Part shown: positions 1 through 20,539 of the stretch, piece by piece
Position numbering within the stretch: position 1 is the first letter of the stretch
Layout of the letters: every line of letters starts with the position of its first letter
Assembly: GCF_027887165.1 (NCBI RefSeq)
Contig: NC_077232.1
Span: 8,792,800-8,856,799 of the forward strand
From: Monodelphis domestica
Lineage: Eukaryota; Chordata; Mammalia; Didelphimorphia; Didelphidae
DNA length: 64,000 bases
Reading direction: 5' to 3'
Notes under the pieces: generated by a model
Told to the model about the DNA's origin: nothing
Seen by the model: only the letters and a program-made list of their open reading frames with translations
Databases searched by the model: none
Program-made: the position numbers and the translations under genes

Positions 1-1
1 T

Positions 2-898
<897 letters not shown>

Positions 899-1060
899 GA
901 ACCCGGGCTCCTGGGATTTGTTGCTTCAGGGCTGCTGCCAGTCCGGCGCCCAGGCCCCCCAGCGGCCCCTCCCTCTTATTTCTATGGGGGCGGGCGTGGA
1001 GCTCTTCCTCCCCCACTTGGGCAAAAACTGCAATTAAAAGTGTCCCGAAGGCTGCCTCTC
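899..1060 (+). terminator. PYGM: PYGM 3' UTR and poly(A) signal
   Basis: A short 3' UTR follows the TGA. ATTAAA, the commonest variant poly(A) hexamer, is at 1033-1038, and a T/G-containing stretch follows within 30 bases. The UTR would be only about 155 nt, which is usual for PYGM. Confidence 0.75.
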
Positions 1061-1106
1061 TCGTTCCTTTTCCGGTCTCGGCGGGGTCCCGGGCGTGGGG
1101 GAGGGG

Positions 1107-1141
1107 CTATTTTTAGCTCCTGGCTGGAGGCTGAGCAGCTG
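1107..1141 (+). promoter_or_regulatory. MEF2 site plus E-box downstream of PYGM
   Basis: CTATTTTTAG at 1107-1116 fits the MEF2 consensus CTA(A/T)4TAG exactly. CAGCTG, the E-box preferred by MyoD-type factors, is at 1136-1141. The pair lies about 70 bp past the PYGM poly(A) signal in GC-rich DNA. The combination is typical of skeletal-muscle enhancers and would suit PYGM, but function is inferred from motifs only. Confidence 0.45.
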
Positions 1142-3344
1142 CAGGGTCGCGCCCCGCCCCCAGCCCCACCTCAGGGGTGACAGGTGCTCCCGGCCGAGCC
1201 CGCCCCATCTTGGTTTCGGGCCGCAGCCCGCCGGGGCCCAGCGCTGTGCCCATACTAGGTCCTGATGCGGACTCCTTGCCTCCGCCCCCTCCCCTGGGAC
1301 GGGCTCTCCCTCCCAGTCCGCTTCCTCAGGCCCGGCGGGGCAGGGCGGGAGGGCTCGCGGGGTGGGGGCAGGTCTCCTGGCCGAACCTCTGCAACCCCGG
1401 GGCCGGGGCTGAGGGACACGGCCAGCCCAGGCGCCGCCCCCCGGAGGGCCAATGGGAGGAAGGCCGGCCCCCGAAGCCCACTGGTGGGGAGGGGCGGGAG
1501 CGCCGCGGAGAGGAGCGGGGCGCGGCGGGACCGTGCCGGGGCTTAAAGGGAGCCCCCGGGCAGGTGGTTTCGTGGGGAGGACATCGAACCCCAAACAGCC
1601 GGAAACCCAGTAACGGTTTCTCGGTTTCTCGGGCTCCCCAGCTCGCAGCCCGCAGCCCTCCTTGTTCAGGCTGCCCCCGCCCCCCCCCCCCCCCCGCCTT
1701 CTCCCCGGGGGTCCAGGCGGTCTGGGCCCCCAGGCTTCCATGCCTCAGCGCCCCCCGCCCCCCGCCCCCATCTCCAGGCCCGCCTCAGCGATGGGCTCTC
1801 GTCAGGGCCCCTAGTCTCTCCCACGAGCGCCCCACAATGCCCTCCAGGGTAGCATCTCTTCGCGGACCGAGACGCCCAGAGCCCCAGCACCGGCCCCCTC
1901 CTCTTCCCTCCAGGGATCCGGGCATCCGGGGTCCCCAGTCTATCCTCAACAGCCCCCCTCCCTGCCCCGTGGGAACTGTTTGTTTCGAGAACAGGAACCG
2001 GGGCCGGCCTGGGGTGTGGTGCCCCCCCTCACCGCAGCCTCTTCCTGTCCCTCCCCCAGTTTCCTCCCGCTCAACCCCTAGCCCGGGAGGGGCGGGAGGG
2101 GGGGGACTTCTGCCTCAGCGCGGGCACCGACCCCTGGCCCCAGCCCAGGGGTGCACCCTCGGAGCCTGGCAGTCCCTGGCCGCCTCTGGCACCCCATCCC
2201 CCGCCGCCCCATGTGGGGGTCCCGAGCCTCTCGGCAGGGGATGGGTTAAACATCCTGCAGCGCTCCGCGTGTGCCAGGCGGGTGAGTGGCATCGGGCACA
2301 GGCGGCACGGCCCGGGGAGGGCGGGGGGAGCCAGAGGGGGAGGGATTGAGGGGAGGAGGCGGCAGAGGGAGGGGGGCGGGGAGGAGGAGATGCCGGGGAG
2401 AGGGAGCGCATTGGGGAAGGAGCCAGGGACGTCGGTGGTCCAGAGGCTGAGGCACAGCCGGAGAGAGAGAGATCCGCCGTCGCGCGTGGGAAGGGGGCAG
2501 AGGGAGGGGAAGCCCGGAGCCTCCACCAGAGAAGGGCAGAGGGGGCAGGAGAGAAGGGTCGAGGACGCAGCCAAGAGCTAGAGGAGTGGGGTGGGGGGTA
2601 AAGAAGGAGGAAGAGGAGGAAGGCGCCGCTGCCGCCCGCCCTCCTGGGAGCAGGAACCTGCAGGGGGCAGTCACTGGACCGCGGCGGAGTCCAGGGTAAG
2701 TGGCCGATCCTCCACCAGGGGGCACTGGAGGTGGGGGTGGGGTGGTGCAGGTGGGCCGCCGTAGGACCCCCTCCCCCTCCCCGCGGCCATCCTAGCCAAG
2801 GCACGTGGGAGGGTGGAGGGCTGGGCTCAGAACAGGGACCATCGGAGGGAAAGCTTGGGAAGAAGGGCGCCGGAGGGGGGCGCCGGGGCTTCTAGAAGGG
2901 CTGGGTTTGGGGCTCGAGGGCGGCTCAGGGCTGCCCTCACTCTCTCCAGGCTCAGCCAGAGGCTGGGGAAGATTGAAGAACACCTTGGAGGGGAAGGGGG
3001 GAAACTCTCAAGGGCACGCAGGCCCTCAGCAAGGGGGCTGCCTCCCCTCAACATCAGTGGGGGGGCAGGAGAAGCCAGGCCGGGATGGAGGCCCAGCACC
3101 CATACAGAGGTGTGAGAATGTGCCAGTGTGTGTGTAGTGGCAGACTGTGCCCTGGGAGCTGGTGCGGGAGAGTGCTGGGGGGGGGACTTGAAGGATGCCA
3201 ACACGCCCCCTGTTGAGGCCATGGGTGGGTGGGCAGCTACCAGGGCAGTTCTCCTGCCTTGGGCCAGAGAGCAGGGGAGGGAATGCAGCCAGCCCTGCTC
3301 CCTCACAGCCAATACAGGGGACCTTGGAGATCAGTTGAGCCCAC

Positions 3345-3425
3345 AACCCTCATTTTACAGGAAACTGAGGCAGAGCTGGGGGAAGGTCTGGCCAAGGTCA
3401 CACACATAGTAAGGGAGAGAGATGC
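3345..3425 (-). repeat. MIR fragment
   Basis: 'cctcattttacaggaaactgaggcag' followed by 'gccaaggtcacacac' is the inverted MIR core. It is short and old. Confidence 0.65.
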
Positions 3426-3539
3426 CATCCCTGACTCTGCCTTAGGCTTCTATGAGGCAGGTCTTGGACCTGTGGTCTGAGGAAGCCTCTCCACCTAGAA
3501 TTCTCATCACAGACTCATCCTTCCAGACTTGGCTCTTCC

Positions 3540-3755
3540 TGATTGCTCTCTCTGTCTTCATCTCTCTGTCTGTCTTTCTGTCTCTGTCTCTCCCCCATTA
3601 CCTTCTATCTTAGAATTAATACTGTTCCAAGGCCATAAGGGCTAGTCCATGGGAGAGAAGTGACTTGCCCAGGGTCATACAGCTAGGAAGTGTCTGAGGG
3701 CAGATCTGAACTCAGGACTTGCCATCTCTAGGCCTGGCTCTCAATCCACTGAGCA
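3540..3755 (-). repeat. Marsupial SINE with a CT-rich tract at its tail end
   Basis: The SINE body (3598-3755) is antisense: 'tgttccaaggccataaggg', 'agtgacttgcccagggtcat', 'ctctcaatccactgagcagc'. The stretch 3540-3597 is (TC/TCTG)-rich and sits exactly where the A-rich tail of a minus-strand copy would be, so it probably grew from that tail. Confidence 0.8.
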
Positions 3756-4940
3756 GCCCAGGACCTTGGACTTTCCCCAAGGCTCTTGCATCTTCTCATC
3801 CTCCAAGGGCTGGCTGCCTGAGCCGGAGGGTGGAGGTGGGACACTGGGTCCTGGGCTGGGGTAAAAATCCAGGGCCTGAGGGTGGCAGCTGGGGCCTGGG
3901 GGAGAGGGGAGAATTCTCCGGATCTGGGCTCTCTCAACATCTGTCCCCTGCTGGTGGCTGGGCCGGGGGAGCCTGAGTGACTCTCCTAGAGTCCCGCTTG
4001 TTGGAGCTCTTGGTTTGGGGTTGGGAGTGGGGAGAGACATCAAACCTTCCACTCACCTGGGGCTTGTGGGGAAAGGGCCCCAGCGGCTGGACCTGGGGAG
4101 GGCCATGGGGGTCCAGAGGGCAGGCCTGGGCTTTCAGGGAGGGCAAGAGGCCTCAGGGGTCTAGGGGGCTTGGGATCCGGCTCCAAGCTCATCCTCCCCA
4201 GGCTCTGAGCCTCCCTTCCACTGACTCATCTGTCCCTGGCCCAGGAATGTGGCTCCCTCTCCACTCCCTCTGGGGGGCTGGATCTCTCCAACCCCAGGCT
4301 CCGGCCTCAGGCCTCCTTCTCTCCCTCTCTGCCCCCCTCCTGCCTCTGGCTGTGTCCTCCCACCCACTGGGAGAGAAATTCCTCTAAGGCTCCTTCAGGC
4401 TCCCAGTTCCCAAAATAACCCTGCGGGGGCAGGGAGGCTGAGGAGCTTTGGAAGCTTGGGGGGGGGGGGGTGGAGGAGGGGCTATGCTGGGCCTGGGGGA
4501 GACTGCAGGTGCCTTGGGGGATAGCAGGAGGCCCTGGCTCCCCATGGGCCGGAGCCTTCCCCCTGCCTCCCAGGGATCCTGGCCGCTTGGGTCCTTGGTG
4601 GTCCTCCATCCCTGCTGGTGGCCCCCCATCCCCCTGCTCCTGCCCCGGAAGCCTCAGTAGGGAACGTTTCTCCAGCGGAGGGTTACACAATCCCTGGGTC
4701 ACAGAGCCTTCAGCAGAACTGCCCGGGGGGGATCCTGGCCCCCCTGAGCTGGGGAGGGTGAGATAGCAGGAGGCGGGTCCTCTCTTCCCACCCCGTTCCT
4801 GCCCGCAGGGAGGCTCTTCCCCAGAGGTAGCAGCCTCCTCCTCCTCAGAGGCTGCCTCTCTCTCCGGGGTGCAGGGGCTCTGGGGCTGAGCCAAGCCAGC
4901 AAGGCTCCTGGGGACCCAGGCCGGACTCCAGGCTTTCGCC

Positions 4941-12499
<7,559 letters not shown>

Positions 12500-12990
12500 C
12501 AGGTGTGTCCTAGCACCCTCCAAGAAAGGCGAAAGGCCTTTGGGGGCAAGGAAGAGAGAGGGCGCCAGTGGGGACTCCCCGGGGATTGAGGGGGGTTTCC
12601 CAGAAGCCTCTGTTTCCAGCTGGTGCTCCACCAACACCCCCATCCCCAGAAGGGGCTGGCTGGGCTTCGCTTGGAAGCCTCAGGAGAGGCCGAGCCTCCA
12701 TCTCGAGGTGGTCCATCCCCCTGCGGAGGCAGCCCCTCCGGGGTTAGGAAGTCAAGCCTCCTTGTGCCCCTTCGAAGGGCTCCTCTTGCTTCTTTCTGCA
12801 GTGGCCACCTGGGGAGCTACCGGAGGGGCGCATACCAGAGCCGTGGACCTGGCGAGCCGGCCTGAAGAAGGGCAGGCATGGGGCTGCAGGGAGGGCGGGA
12901 CTTGGGCTCTCCCCGCTTGTACAAACGCTTGTGAATATTTGTATTTTCCAAAAGGAATTAAAAACAAAAAAGGCCGATGGGAGCAGATGT
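12500..12990 (+). terminator. RASGRP2: RASGRP2 3' UTR and poly(A) signal
   Basis: The 3' UTR follows the TAA at 12497-12499. ATTAAA lies at 12957-12962 inside an A-rich stretch, preceded by 'tgtgaatatttgtattttcc' and followed by 'gcagatgtttacag'. The minisatellite begins about 70 bp further on. Confidence 0.75.
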
Positions 12991-13058
12991 TTACAGATGA
13001 AGTAAGGCCTTTCACCCCTAAAACTCTTAACCTGTGGCATCTTGGAACTTTGGCCTGT

Positions 13059-14090
13059 AGCCCAGAGGCTCTTAGAACCCAGAACCTAGAACCACAGTGT
13101 CTCAGAGCCAGGGAGCCCTTGGCAGCATCTCAGAAGTCTAGCCCAGAGGCTCTTAGAACCCAGAACCTAGAACCACAGCATCTCAGAGCCAGGGAGCCCT
13201 TGGCAGCATCTCAGAAGTCTAGCCCAGAGGCTCTTAGAACCCAGAACCTAGAACCACAGTGTCTCAGAGCCAGGGAGCCCTTGGCAGCATCTCAGAAGTC
13301 TAGCCCAGAGGCTCTTAGAACCCAGAACCTAGAACCACAGCATCTCAGAGCCTCCTGACCAGAGAGCCCTTGGCAGTATCTCAGAAGTCTAGCCCTTAGC
13401 CCATAGGCTCTTAGAACCTAGAACCACAGCATCTCAGAGCCTCCTGACCAGAGAGCCCTTTGTAGCATCTCAGAAGTCTAGCCCAGAGGCTCTTAGAACC
13501 CAGAACCTAGAACCACAGCATCTCAGAGCCTCCTGACCAGAGAGCCCTTTGCAGCATCTCAGAAGTCTAGCCCAGAGGCTCTTAGAACCTAGAACCACAG
13601 CATCTCAGAGCCTCCTGACCAGAGAGCCCTTTGCAGCATCCCAGAAGTCCAGCCCTTAGCCCATAGGCTCTTAGAACCTAGAACCACAGCATCTCAGAGC
13701 CTTCAGGCCAGGAAGCCCTTTGCAGCATCTCAGAAGTCTAGCCCAGAGGCTCTTAGAACCCAGAACCTAGAACCACAGCATCTCAGAGCCTCCTGACCAG
13801 AGAGCCCTTGGCAGCATCCCAGAAGTCCAGCCCTTAGCCCATAGGCTCTTAGAACCTAGAACCACAGCATCTCAGAGCCTTCAGGCCAGGAAGCCCTTTG
13901 CAGCATCTCAGAAGTCTAGCCCAGAGGCTCTTAGAACCCAGAACCTAGAACCACAGCATCTCAGAGCCTCCTGACCAGAGAGCCCTTGGCAGTATCTCAG
14001 AAGTCTAGCCCTTAGCCCATAGGCTCTTAGAACCTAGAACCACAGCATCTCAGAGCCTTCAGGCCAGGAAGCCCTTTGCAGCATCTCAGA
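13059..14090 (+). repeat. 81-bp minisatellite downstream of RASGRP2
   Basis: About a dozen tandem units. The first three boundaries (13059, 13140, 13221, 13302) are exactly 81 bp apart; later units vary in length by small insertions. Core phrases are AGCCCAGAGGCTCTTAGAAC, CCAGAACCTAGAACCACAGC and AGCCCTTGGCAGCATCTCAG. A second unit type with CCTCCTGACCAGAGAGCCC and AGCCCTTAGCCCATAGG alternates in the right half, so there is a two-unit higher-order pattern. Because 81 is divisible by three, one frame stays open across the first units; this is not evidence of coding. Confidence 0.93.
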
Positions 14091-16580
14091 AAGCACAAAC
14101 CAGAGAGCTCCGGAGCTATCCAGCCCAACCTCCCCCTCCAGGCAGGAATTTCCTGCCGGGGTCCCATTCAGGGGCCAGGAGCTATCCACCTGCTCTGGGC
14201 CCCCTCCCCTATGCTTCCACCCAGAGGCTCCCCAGGAGACCCAAGTGTCCTGTCCCCTGCCCTGCGGGGCAGATGGAGCAGAGTGATTTCGGAGGAAATG
14301 CATATCGATCCGGGTCTTCTGGCCTCCGGCTGGCCCTCCCTCGCCCAGTCAGTCCTGGGCAAAGATCCCAAAGGTCCAAGATCGGGGCTCCTGCGGGGGG
14401 CAGGCTTAGGGGCTCCAGGGAGAAGGGGGGCACGTGCCCTTTGGAGCCGGCCTCCTTTCCCTGGTCCTGGGACGTGTGCGTGCGGGGGGGGGGGCGGGGT
14501 CCCTCTGGGGGCTTCTGCACCTGCGGATGCGGCAGGATTCTTGGGGGGGGGGCTGATGGGGACGCGCGCACGCAGCCCCCGACAATGGCTCTCCAAGAGC
14601 AGGGAGAGGAAGTTAATTCTCCGAACGAGCCGGGCCCTTGGCTTTCCCCCCAGCACCCCAATCCTGGCTCTGCTCCCACCCTGGGGCCCGTCTCCTCGGC
14701 ATGCCCTGCTCCCCCCCCCCCCCCCAGCTGTCCCTTCCCCCTCTCCAGGCTGTAATATCCGTTTCACGATTTGGGGGCCGAGTTGCTATAACAACAGACG
14801 GTGATTGTGTTGTGAAGCCGTTCCCGCTCCGGCTCCCCCCTCGCTCGCCTGGCAGCTCTCTCTCAGCCGCCTTCCCCCAGCCCAAGCTCGCTGTCTCCTT
14901 TCCCATTGGGACCCCGGCTCCCCTTCTTCCAGACCCTTCCGCGCCCCTCCCCCAGGCTCTCCGCCCTACCTGTGTCTGCGTGGGGGAGGGGTGGGGCCCC
15001 GGGCCTGGGCTCTGAGCGGTGTCTGGGTGATTTGGGGGGAGGGGGCCGCCCCCCCCCACGTGGGGTGGGGCCCCAGGCAGTGGAAGGCAGGCTTCTGGGC
15101 CTGTGGGGGCTGGCCGGAGGCGTGAGGGAGGGGCGGCAGTGCCGACCTTTCCTGCCCTTGGTGGCTAAGATCAGCTCCAGGAGATGGGGGGTGGGTGGCG
15201 GGGGAGGACAGAGGAGGGAGGCTCCGATGGCCACAGAGACGGGGGAGGCAAATGAGAGGGAGCGGGGAGGAAGGAGGGAGCCCACAGGGCTTCCATGGGC
15301 CCCTCTCCCAGCACCTTTTCTGGCTGATAGGGGGTGCCCAGGCCGGGGTCCCCGGTGCGGGGGTGACAGTGCTGGAGGAGGAGCCTGGGAGGCTGGGGGG
15401 CTGGAGGGGCCCTCCAGAACCTCAGGAGGGATTGCAAGATGGGGGACCCAGGAAGCTGGGGCGGCTGGTGGAAGGGGGGACTTCGGCAGGGCCCGAGGCC
15501 CCCCTGACTCAGCATTCTTCCCGGAGCTCCCCTCAGGTCGGTGGGCCCTTGGGAAGGGGGAGGGCTCTCCCAAGGTCAAGGTCTGCTCCAAGCCCAGGGA
15601 AGTGCTTCCTCACTCAGTCCTCTGGGACCCGCAGGGGAATGAAGAGCTCTGGGTGCTTGGAAACCTGCTAACAAGGCCCTGCACTCCACTGGGCTCTGGG
15701 TGCGAGGCAGGGGGAGGGGGCCGGGTGAACCCTTGCCCCTTTTGCCCCCTCTGGAGACTGAAGGACCGACCAGCGAAGTGGGCCCTGACTCCAGCCATCG
15801 GACCCCCCCATCCTGGGCCGGCCCATAAGAGGCCTCCGGGCTCCCAGTGACCCCGCTGCAGCTCTGCCCACACCTGCACAGCCTGGGGTAGACAGACACC
15901 AGGGCAAGGAGATCCGCAGGGTGCTTGCAGGTCCCCCAGCTGCCTCCCCACCCCCCACAGGACTGACCCAGGACTGACTCCCCCTCCATTCTTCCTGCCC
16001 CCTCCCCTCCCCTCTCCCCTGGGGCCTTTGGGGAATCCCTGCTCCTGAAAAGAGGATTTCCTGGCCCGAGGCAGGAGAGGGAACCCCCAGACAGCCACGC
16101 AGGTTCCTTCCCCCCTAAGGCCAACTCCTCCCACTCTGACTCAGGAAGGATGAAGCAGTCCTGCCACGACCCCACCCCCCAGGCAGCAGGAGCCACCGGA
16201 AGGCCACTCGGGGGCTCCATCCCGGTGTGACCTTGGGGGTCGGGTGGGGAGAGGCAGGGGGCGGTGGGGGTGGCACTTAGCCCACCAAGGTCGGTGCCCT
16301 TGCCCCCAGCAGCAAGACCGATGGGCTGGGGTCCCTCCTCCGATCTGCTGCCTTGAGGCGGGTCAGAGTGGGGGCGCTTCCTGCCCTGGCCCCTTCCTCT
16401 TCCCATTCCTAGCCCCGCTCGGGGGTCCGGAGAGGCTGGGGGGTGTCTTCGCCCCCACCTCCACGTGCGCCGCTTTCTCAAGCTGGGGGGCTTCGGCCCC
16501 CACAGGGCACGAGGGCAGAGAGGGCTGGGGGCCAGGACACCTGGGTTCTAGCACCAGGCGCTGAAGCCAAGCGCTTCCCG
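14091..16580. other. RASGRP2-NRXN2 intergenic region
   Basis: No exons were recognised. The DNA is GC-rich with several homopolymer runs (C near 14708-14726, G near 14485-14495 and 14545-14552). The only AT-balanced, information-dense island is at 14750-14815, listed separately. Confidence 0.5.
14750..14815. promoter_or_regulatory. Candidate conserved element upstream of NRXN2
   Basis: A compact stretch with 'gctgtaatatccgtttcacg' and 'gctataacaacagacggtga' followed by 'ttgtgttgtgaagccg' stands out from repetitive GC-rich surroundings. It has no open frame or repeat similarity. Its composition is that of a conserved noncoding element; conservation is not shown here. Confidence 0.3.
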
Positions 16581-17030
16581 GCCCCCAGTTAAAGAGGGGC
16601 AGGCAGGCAGGCGGAAGCAGCGCCTCTCCCGGGTGCCAGGACGGCTGACCCAGGAGCGCGGCGAGCCGGGAGTCCAGGACGCCTGGCTTCGGTGAGCAGG
16701 CAGAAAGAGGAGGAGGGGCTGGAGGAGGGGGAGAGGAGGATGCCCATTGGCCGGGCGCCGCGTCCGTCCGGGCCGCGCGGCCCAATGAGCCGGCGCGGGG
16801 GGGCGGGGGCGCGGGCGCTGGTACTGATGCTGCCGTCAGTCGGTGTTGCAGGGATGCGGCGGCGGGAGCAGCCGCCCTGACTCCCTCCCTGGTGGAGCAT
16901 CCTCCGAGCGGCACCGCGGCGGGATCGGAGAGGGGAGGCAGGAGAGGCACGAGCCAGCGCCCGGCTCCCCCCGCCAGCCAGCCCGTCAGGGACGGCGGGG
17001 CCCCAGGGCCCCAGGCGCCCCCAGAGCCAG
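16580..17030 (+). promoter_or_regulatory. NRXN2: CpG island with putative NRXN2 promoter and noncoding exon 1
   Basis: CpG density rises sharply from about 16740 (for example 'ggccgggcgccgcgtccgtc'), with no TATA box. The stretch 'actgatgctgccgtcagtcg' to 'cccccagagccag' ends in a good donor, GTATGG at 17031. Neurexin genes carry a noncoding first exon followed by the start-codon exon, and the latter has an acceptor at 31493-31494. I infer that exon 1 ends at 17030; its start, perhaps about 16820-16860, is not defined. Splicing 17030 to 31495 would remove a 14.5-kb intron. Confidence 0.6.
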
Positions 17031-19420
17031 GTATGGGGGGGGCTGCGGCGGAGAGGGGCGGGGGCCCGCCAGGGGGAGGGGGAAGGGGAGGGGGAGGGGG
17101 AGGGGGAGACGAGAGAGCACGGAGGGCGGGTGGCGGGGTGCGGTGGGGGGGCTGAGGCTGAGGCTGGTGGGAGAGGCCGGGGTCTGGCCGTGGGGGCGGG
17201 GAGCAGCTGCAGGGAGGGGGTGGGGCTGAGGGGGTCAGGAAGGTTGGAGATCGGGGAGAAGTGGGAGGGGGGAGCCCGGATGGGAGGGGTTGGGCTCGAG
17301 GTGGATGGGGGTGCTGTGTGCTGGGGCGGGTGGATTGGGTGCTCTATTGAAAGCCGGCGGAGGGGGGGCTGGTTTAGAGGGGCTTCCCCGGAGCTGGAGG
17401 GGAATGCCGGCTCTAGAGGACGCCCCCATCTTCGCCCCCTCCCAGCTTGTGGCAGTGCCCGGAGGGGGAGGGGAGGAGGGGCTGTTGTCTTCTGAAGGGT
17501 CTGCAGAGGACTGGGATTAGTGGGGAGGGAGGAGAGATGGTAATGGCGGGGAGGGGGAAATCGTGCCCTCACTCGCTTGCTCGCTCCCTGGACCAGTGTG
17601 GACCGGGAATAACTGGGGGAGGAGGGCTAGGGGGGGGTCTGTGCAGTCAGGGAGAGCCAGCAGGAGTTGGGGTGTCTCCGGGCAAGGGCGGGGGATGGAC
17701 TGAGGGTGAGAGCAGGCCAGACTGGGGTGCCTGAGAAAAAGGAAGGAAGCTTGTGGTCTGGGCAAGGATGCAGGAGGAGGAGGAGGATGGCAGGAGGGCC
17801 AGGGAGGGACCTGAGGCTTTGACTGGGGGCGGCCGAGGGGAAGGTTACGGCCGGGACGCCGAGCAGCCTCAGAGGAGGGGAAGGAGGAAGGGTCCTTGGG
17901 AGCCAGAGAGCAGGGCTGGAGGTGGGGAGGGGCGGGCTGGGGCCCACGGTGACTGGGGAGAGGGCAGACACCCCGGAGGGAGGGGGAGCCGGAAAGGGCC
18001 TCCTTCTGGGGGAGGGAGGCGGCAGATGGGCCGGCTGGGGACCGGGAGGGCATTGTGGGCTGTTGCTGCCTAGGCCTGAGTCCAGGCCTCTGAGTCCTCC
18101 TTCACCAGTAGTTTCCGGCTAGCCCAAGTATTCCTTCAAGGCCCGGGAAGGAGGGGGCTGGCCTGCCCCTCCCCCTCCCGGCTTGTCCCACATCAGTACC
18201 TGGAGGGATCCTCTCGGGCTTCCCCCCATTTCATTCATTCGTGTGTGAGGGACGAGGCAGAGAGATGGGGTGTGCTCTGGGCTGGGGGGAGCCCCGAGAT
18301 GGGGGGCTTCCAGGTGTGGGAGAGGACTGGGGGGCTCCGAGGCAGAGGTGGGCTCCCGGGGGTCCTCCAGCCTTGTTCTGGGGGGCCTCCGGATCCTGTG
18401 TGTCCAGGGCTGGGGCTGCCTCAGGCAGCACCCCAGTGACACAGACACGGCCATACTGAGCCAGCCTCACACCCAGACACACTCCTACACGGTCCCTTTC
18501 CTCTCCCGCACTCGCACACGCACACACCTGAGTACACACCGCCCACACTCGCCCAGACACACACAGACCTCCCACAGGTGCTCGGCTCCCCGACACACAC
18601 ATCACTCTGCTTCCAGGCCCTGAGCCTCCTCCAGTGTACCCCATTCCCCGACACCCTCCCCCCTTCTCAGGGCAGCTTTTGTTGAGCGCCAGGTACTGAG
18701 CTCTCCGTCCCTTAGACATCTGAGCCCCCTACCCCAAGCTCCTTCAGGCCTGGTCCTCCCCCCACCTCAGCCCCCTCTGTAGAGTAGTGGGGGGAAGGGG
18801 AGCCAGGGCCACCGTGACTAGAGAGCTGGGCCTGGAGGCCTGGAGACCCGAGTTCAAATCAAGCCTCAGACACTTATCAGCTCAGTTTCCTCAACTGTCA
18901 AATAAAAATAATAGCACCAACTGCCCAGGGCTGTGGGAAAGATCAGAGGAGAGAAATATTTGTATGGAGCTCAGGACGGGCCTGGCGCAGCTTCAGGGCT
19001 CCCTCCTTTCCCTCCCCTCCCTCGTCCCCTACAAGACCTCTGCTCCCCCGTAAAGCCCCAGAGGCCACCGCCAAGCCCCCCTTTTGTAAAACAAGGTCAC
19101 AGCTTTACAGCTGGGAGCCTCCTCAGAGGTGACCGAGGCCCCCTCCTCATCTGAAGGGGCACAGGCCAGGGGCTGAGGGCGCTCGCACCCTCGTAGCCTT
19201 GAGCTTCTGATGTTGCTTTCTGGGTACAAGGGAGCCCCTTACACGTTCGCAGACGCCCATCCTCGGTGTACACACATGCTCACACCCCCTGAGTCAGCTG
19301 CACACATGCCAGCAACACTTTACTCCAGTCGCATGCATGCAGCTACACCGCAATTCACACACAGCCTGTTTCCCAACAAGCCTTTGCTGAAAATCTAGCC
19401 CCAGCCTGGACAGGCCCGTT
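17031..19420 (+). other. NRXN2: NRXN2 intron 1, left part
   Basis: G-rich at first (17050-18060, with GGGGGA-type runs), then a CA-rich stretch near 18460-18620 (cacacac-type). Apart from one MIR-like element at 18800-18985 I see no genes or clear elements. Confidence 0.5.
18800..18985 (+). repeat. MIR/CORE-SINE copy
   Basis: 'gagttcaaatcaagcctcag', 'ctcagtttcctcaactgtca', 'aataataatagcacc'-like sequence and 'tgtatggagctcagg' follow the order of a MIR-type element. Confidence 0.7.
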
Positions 19421-19950
19421 CTCTCCTCCTCCTCCTCCTCCTCCTCCTCCTCCTCCTCCTCCTCCTCCTCCTCCTCCTCCTCCTCCTCCTCCTCCTCTTC
19501 CTCTCTCTCATTTTCTGCTCTGTTTTGTTTTCTTTCTCATCCTCCCTCCCTTCTCTCTCTCCCTCTCTTCTCTCTCTCTCTCCGTCTCTCTCTTCCCTTC
19601 TCTCTCCCTCCTTCCCTTTTTCTCTCTCTCCCTCTCTCTTTCCCACCTCCTTCTCTCTCTCCCCTCTCCCTCTCTTTGTCTCTCTCTTCCCTTCTCTCTC
19701 CCTCCTTCCCTTTCTCTCTCTCTCCCTCTTTCTCTCTTTTCCCTTCTCTCTCCCTCCTTCCCTTTTTCTCTCTCCCTCTCTCTTTCCCACCTCCTTCTCT
19801 CTCTCCCCTCTCCCTCTCTCTGTCTCTCTCTCCCTCCTTCTCTCTCTCCCTCTCTCTCTCTCTTTTTCCTTCTCTCTCTCTCTCTGTCTCTCTCCCTCTC
19901 TCTCTCTCTCTGTCTCTCTCTCCCTCTCTCTCTCTCTCTGTCTCTCTCTG

Positions 19951-19981
<31 letters not shown>

Positions 19982-20013
19982 TTTTCCTTCTCTCTGTCTC
20001 TCTGTCTCTCTCC

Positions 20014-20086
<73 letters not shown>

Positions 20087-20189
20087 CTCTCCCTCTCTTT
20101 GTCTCTCTCTTCCCTTCTCTCTCCCTCCTTCCTTTTCTCTCTCTCTCTCCCTCTCTTTGTCTCTCTCTTCCCTTCTCTCTCCCTCCTTC

Positions 20190-20263
<74 letters not shown>

Positions 20264-20505
20264 CGCTCTGTCTCTCTCTCCCCCTCTGTCTCTCTCTCCC
20301 CTCCCTCCCTCTCTCCCTCTCTCTGTCTCTCTCTGTGTCTCTGTCTCTGTCTCTCTCTCTCTCCCTCTCTCTTTCCCACCCCCTTCTCTCTCTCCCCTCT
20401 CCCTCTCTGTCTCTCTCTGTCTCTCTCCCCCCCCTCTCTCCCCTCTCCCTCTCTCTTTCTCCCTCTCTCTCTCCCTCTCTCTGTCTCTCTCTGTCTCTGT
20501 CTCTC

Positions 20506-20539
<34 letters not shown>

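Larger units (their letters stand above)
1142..4824. other. PYGM-RASGRP2 intergenic region with RASGRP2 5' flank
   Basis: No coding exon is evident. The DNA is GC-rich, with CpG-containing stretches at about 1380-1560 and 2240-2700, a C17-like run near 1678-1695 and a G run near 4459-4470. RASGRP2 promoter(s) and 5' UTR exon(s) must lie here, because the first coding exon begins just downstream of plausible AG acceptors at 4823-4824 and 4847-4848. I could not place a transcription start. Open frames in all phases are the result of high GC content. Confidence 0.5.
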
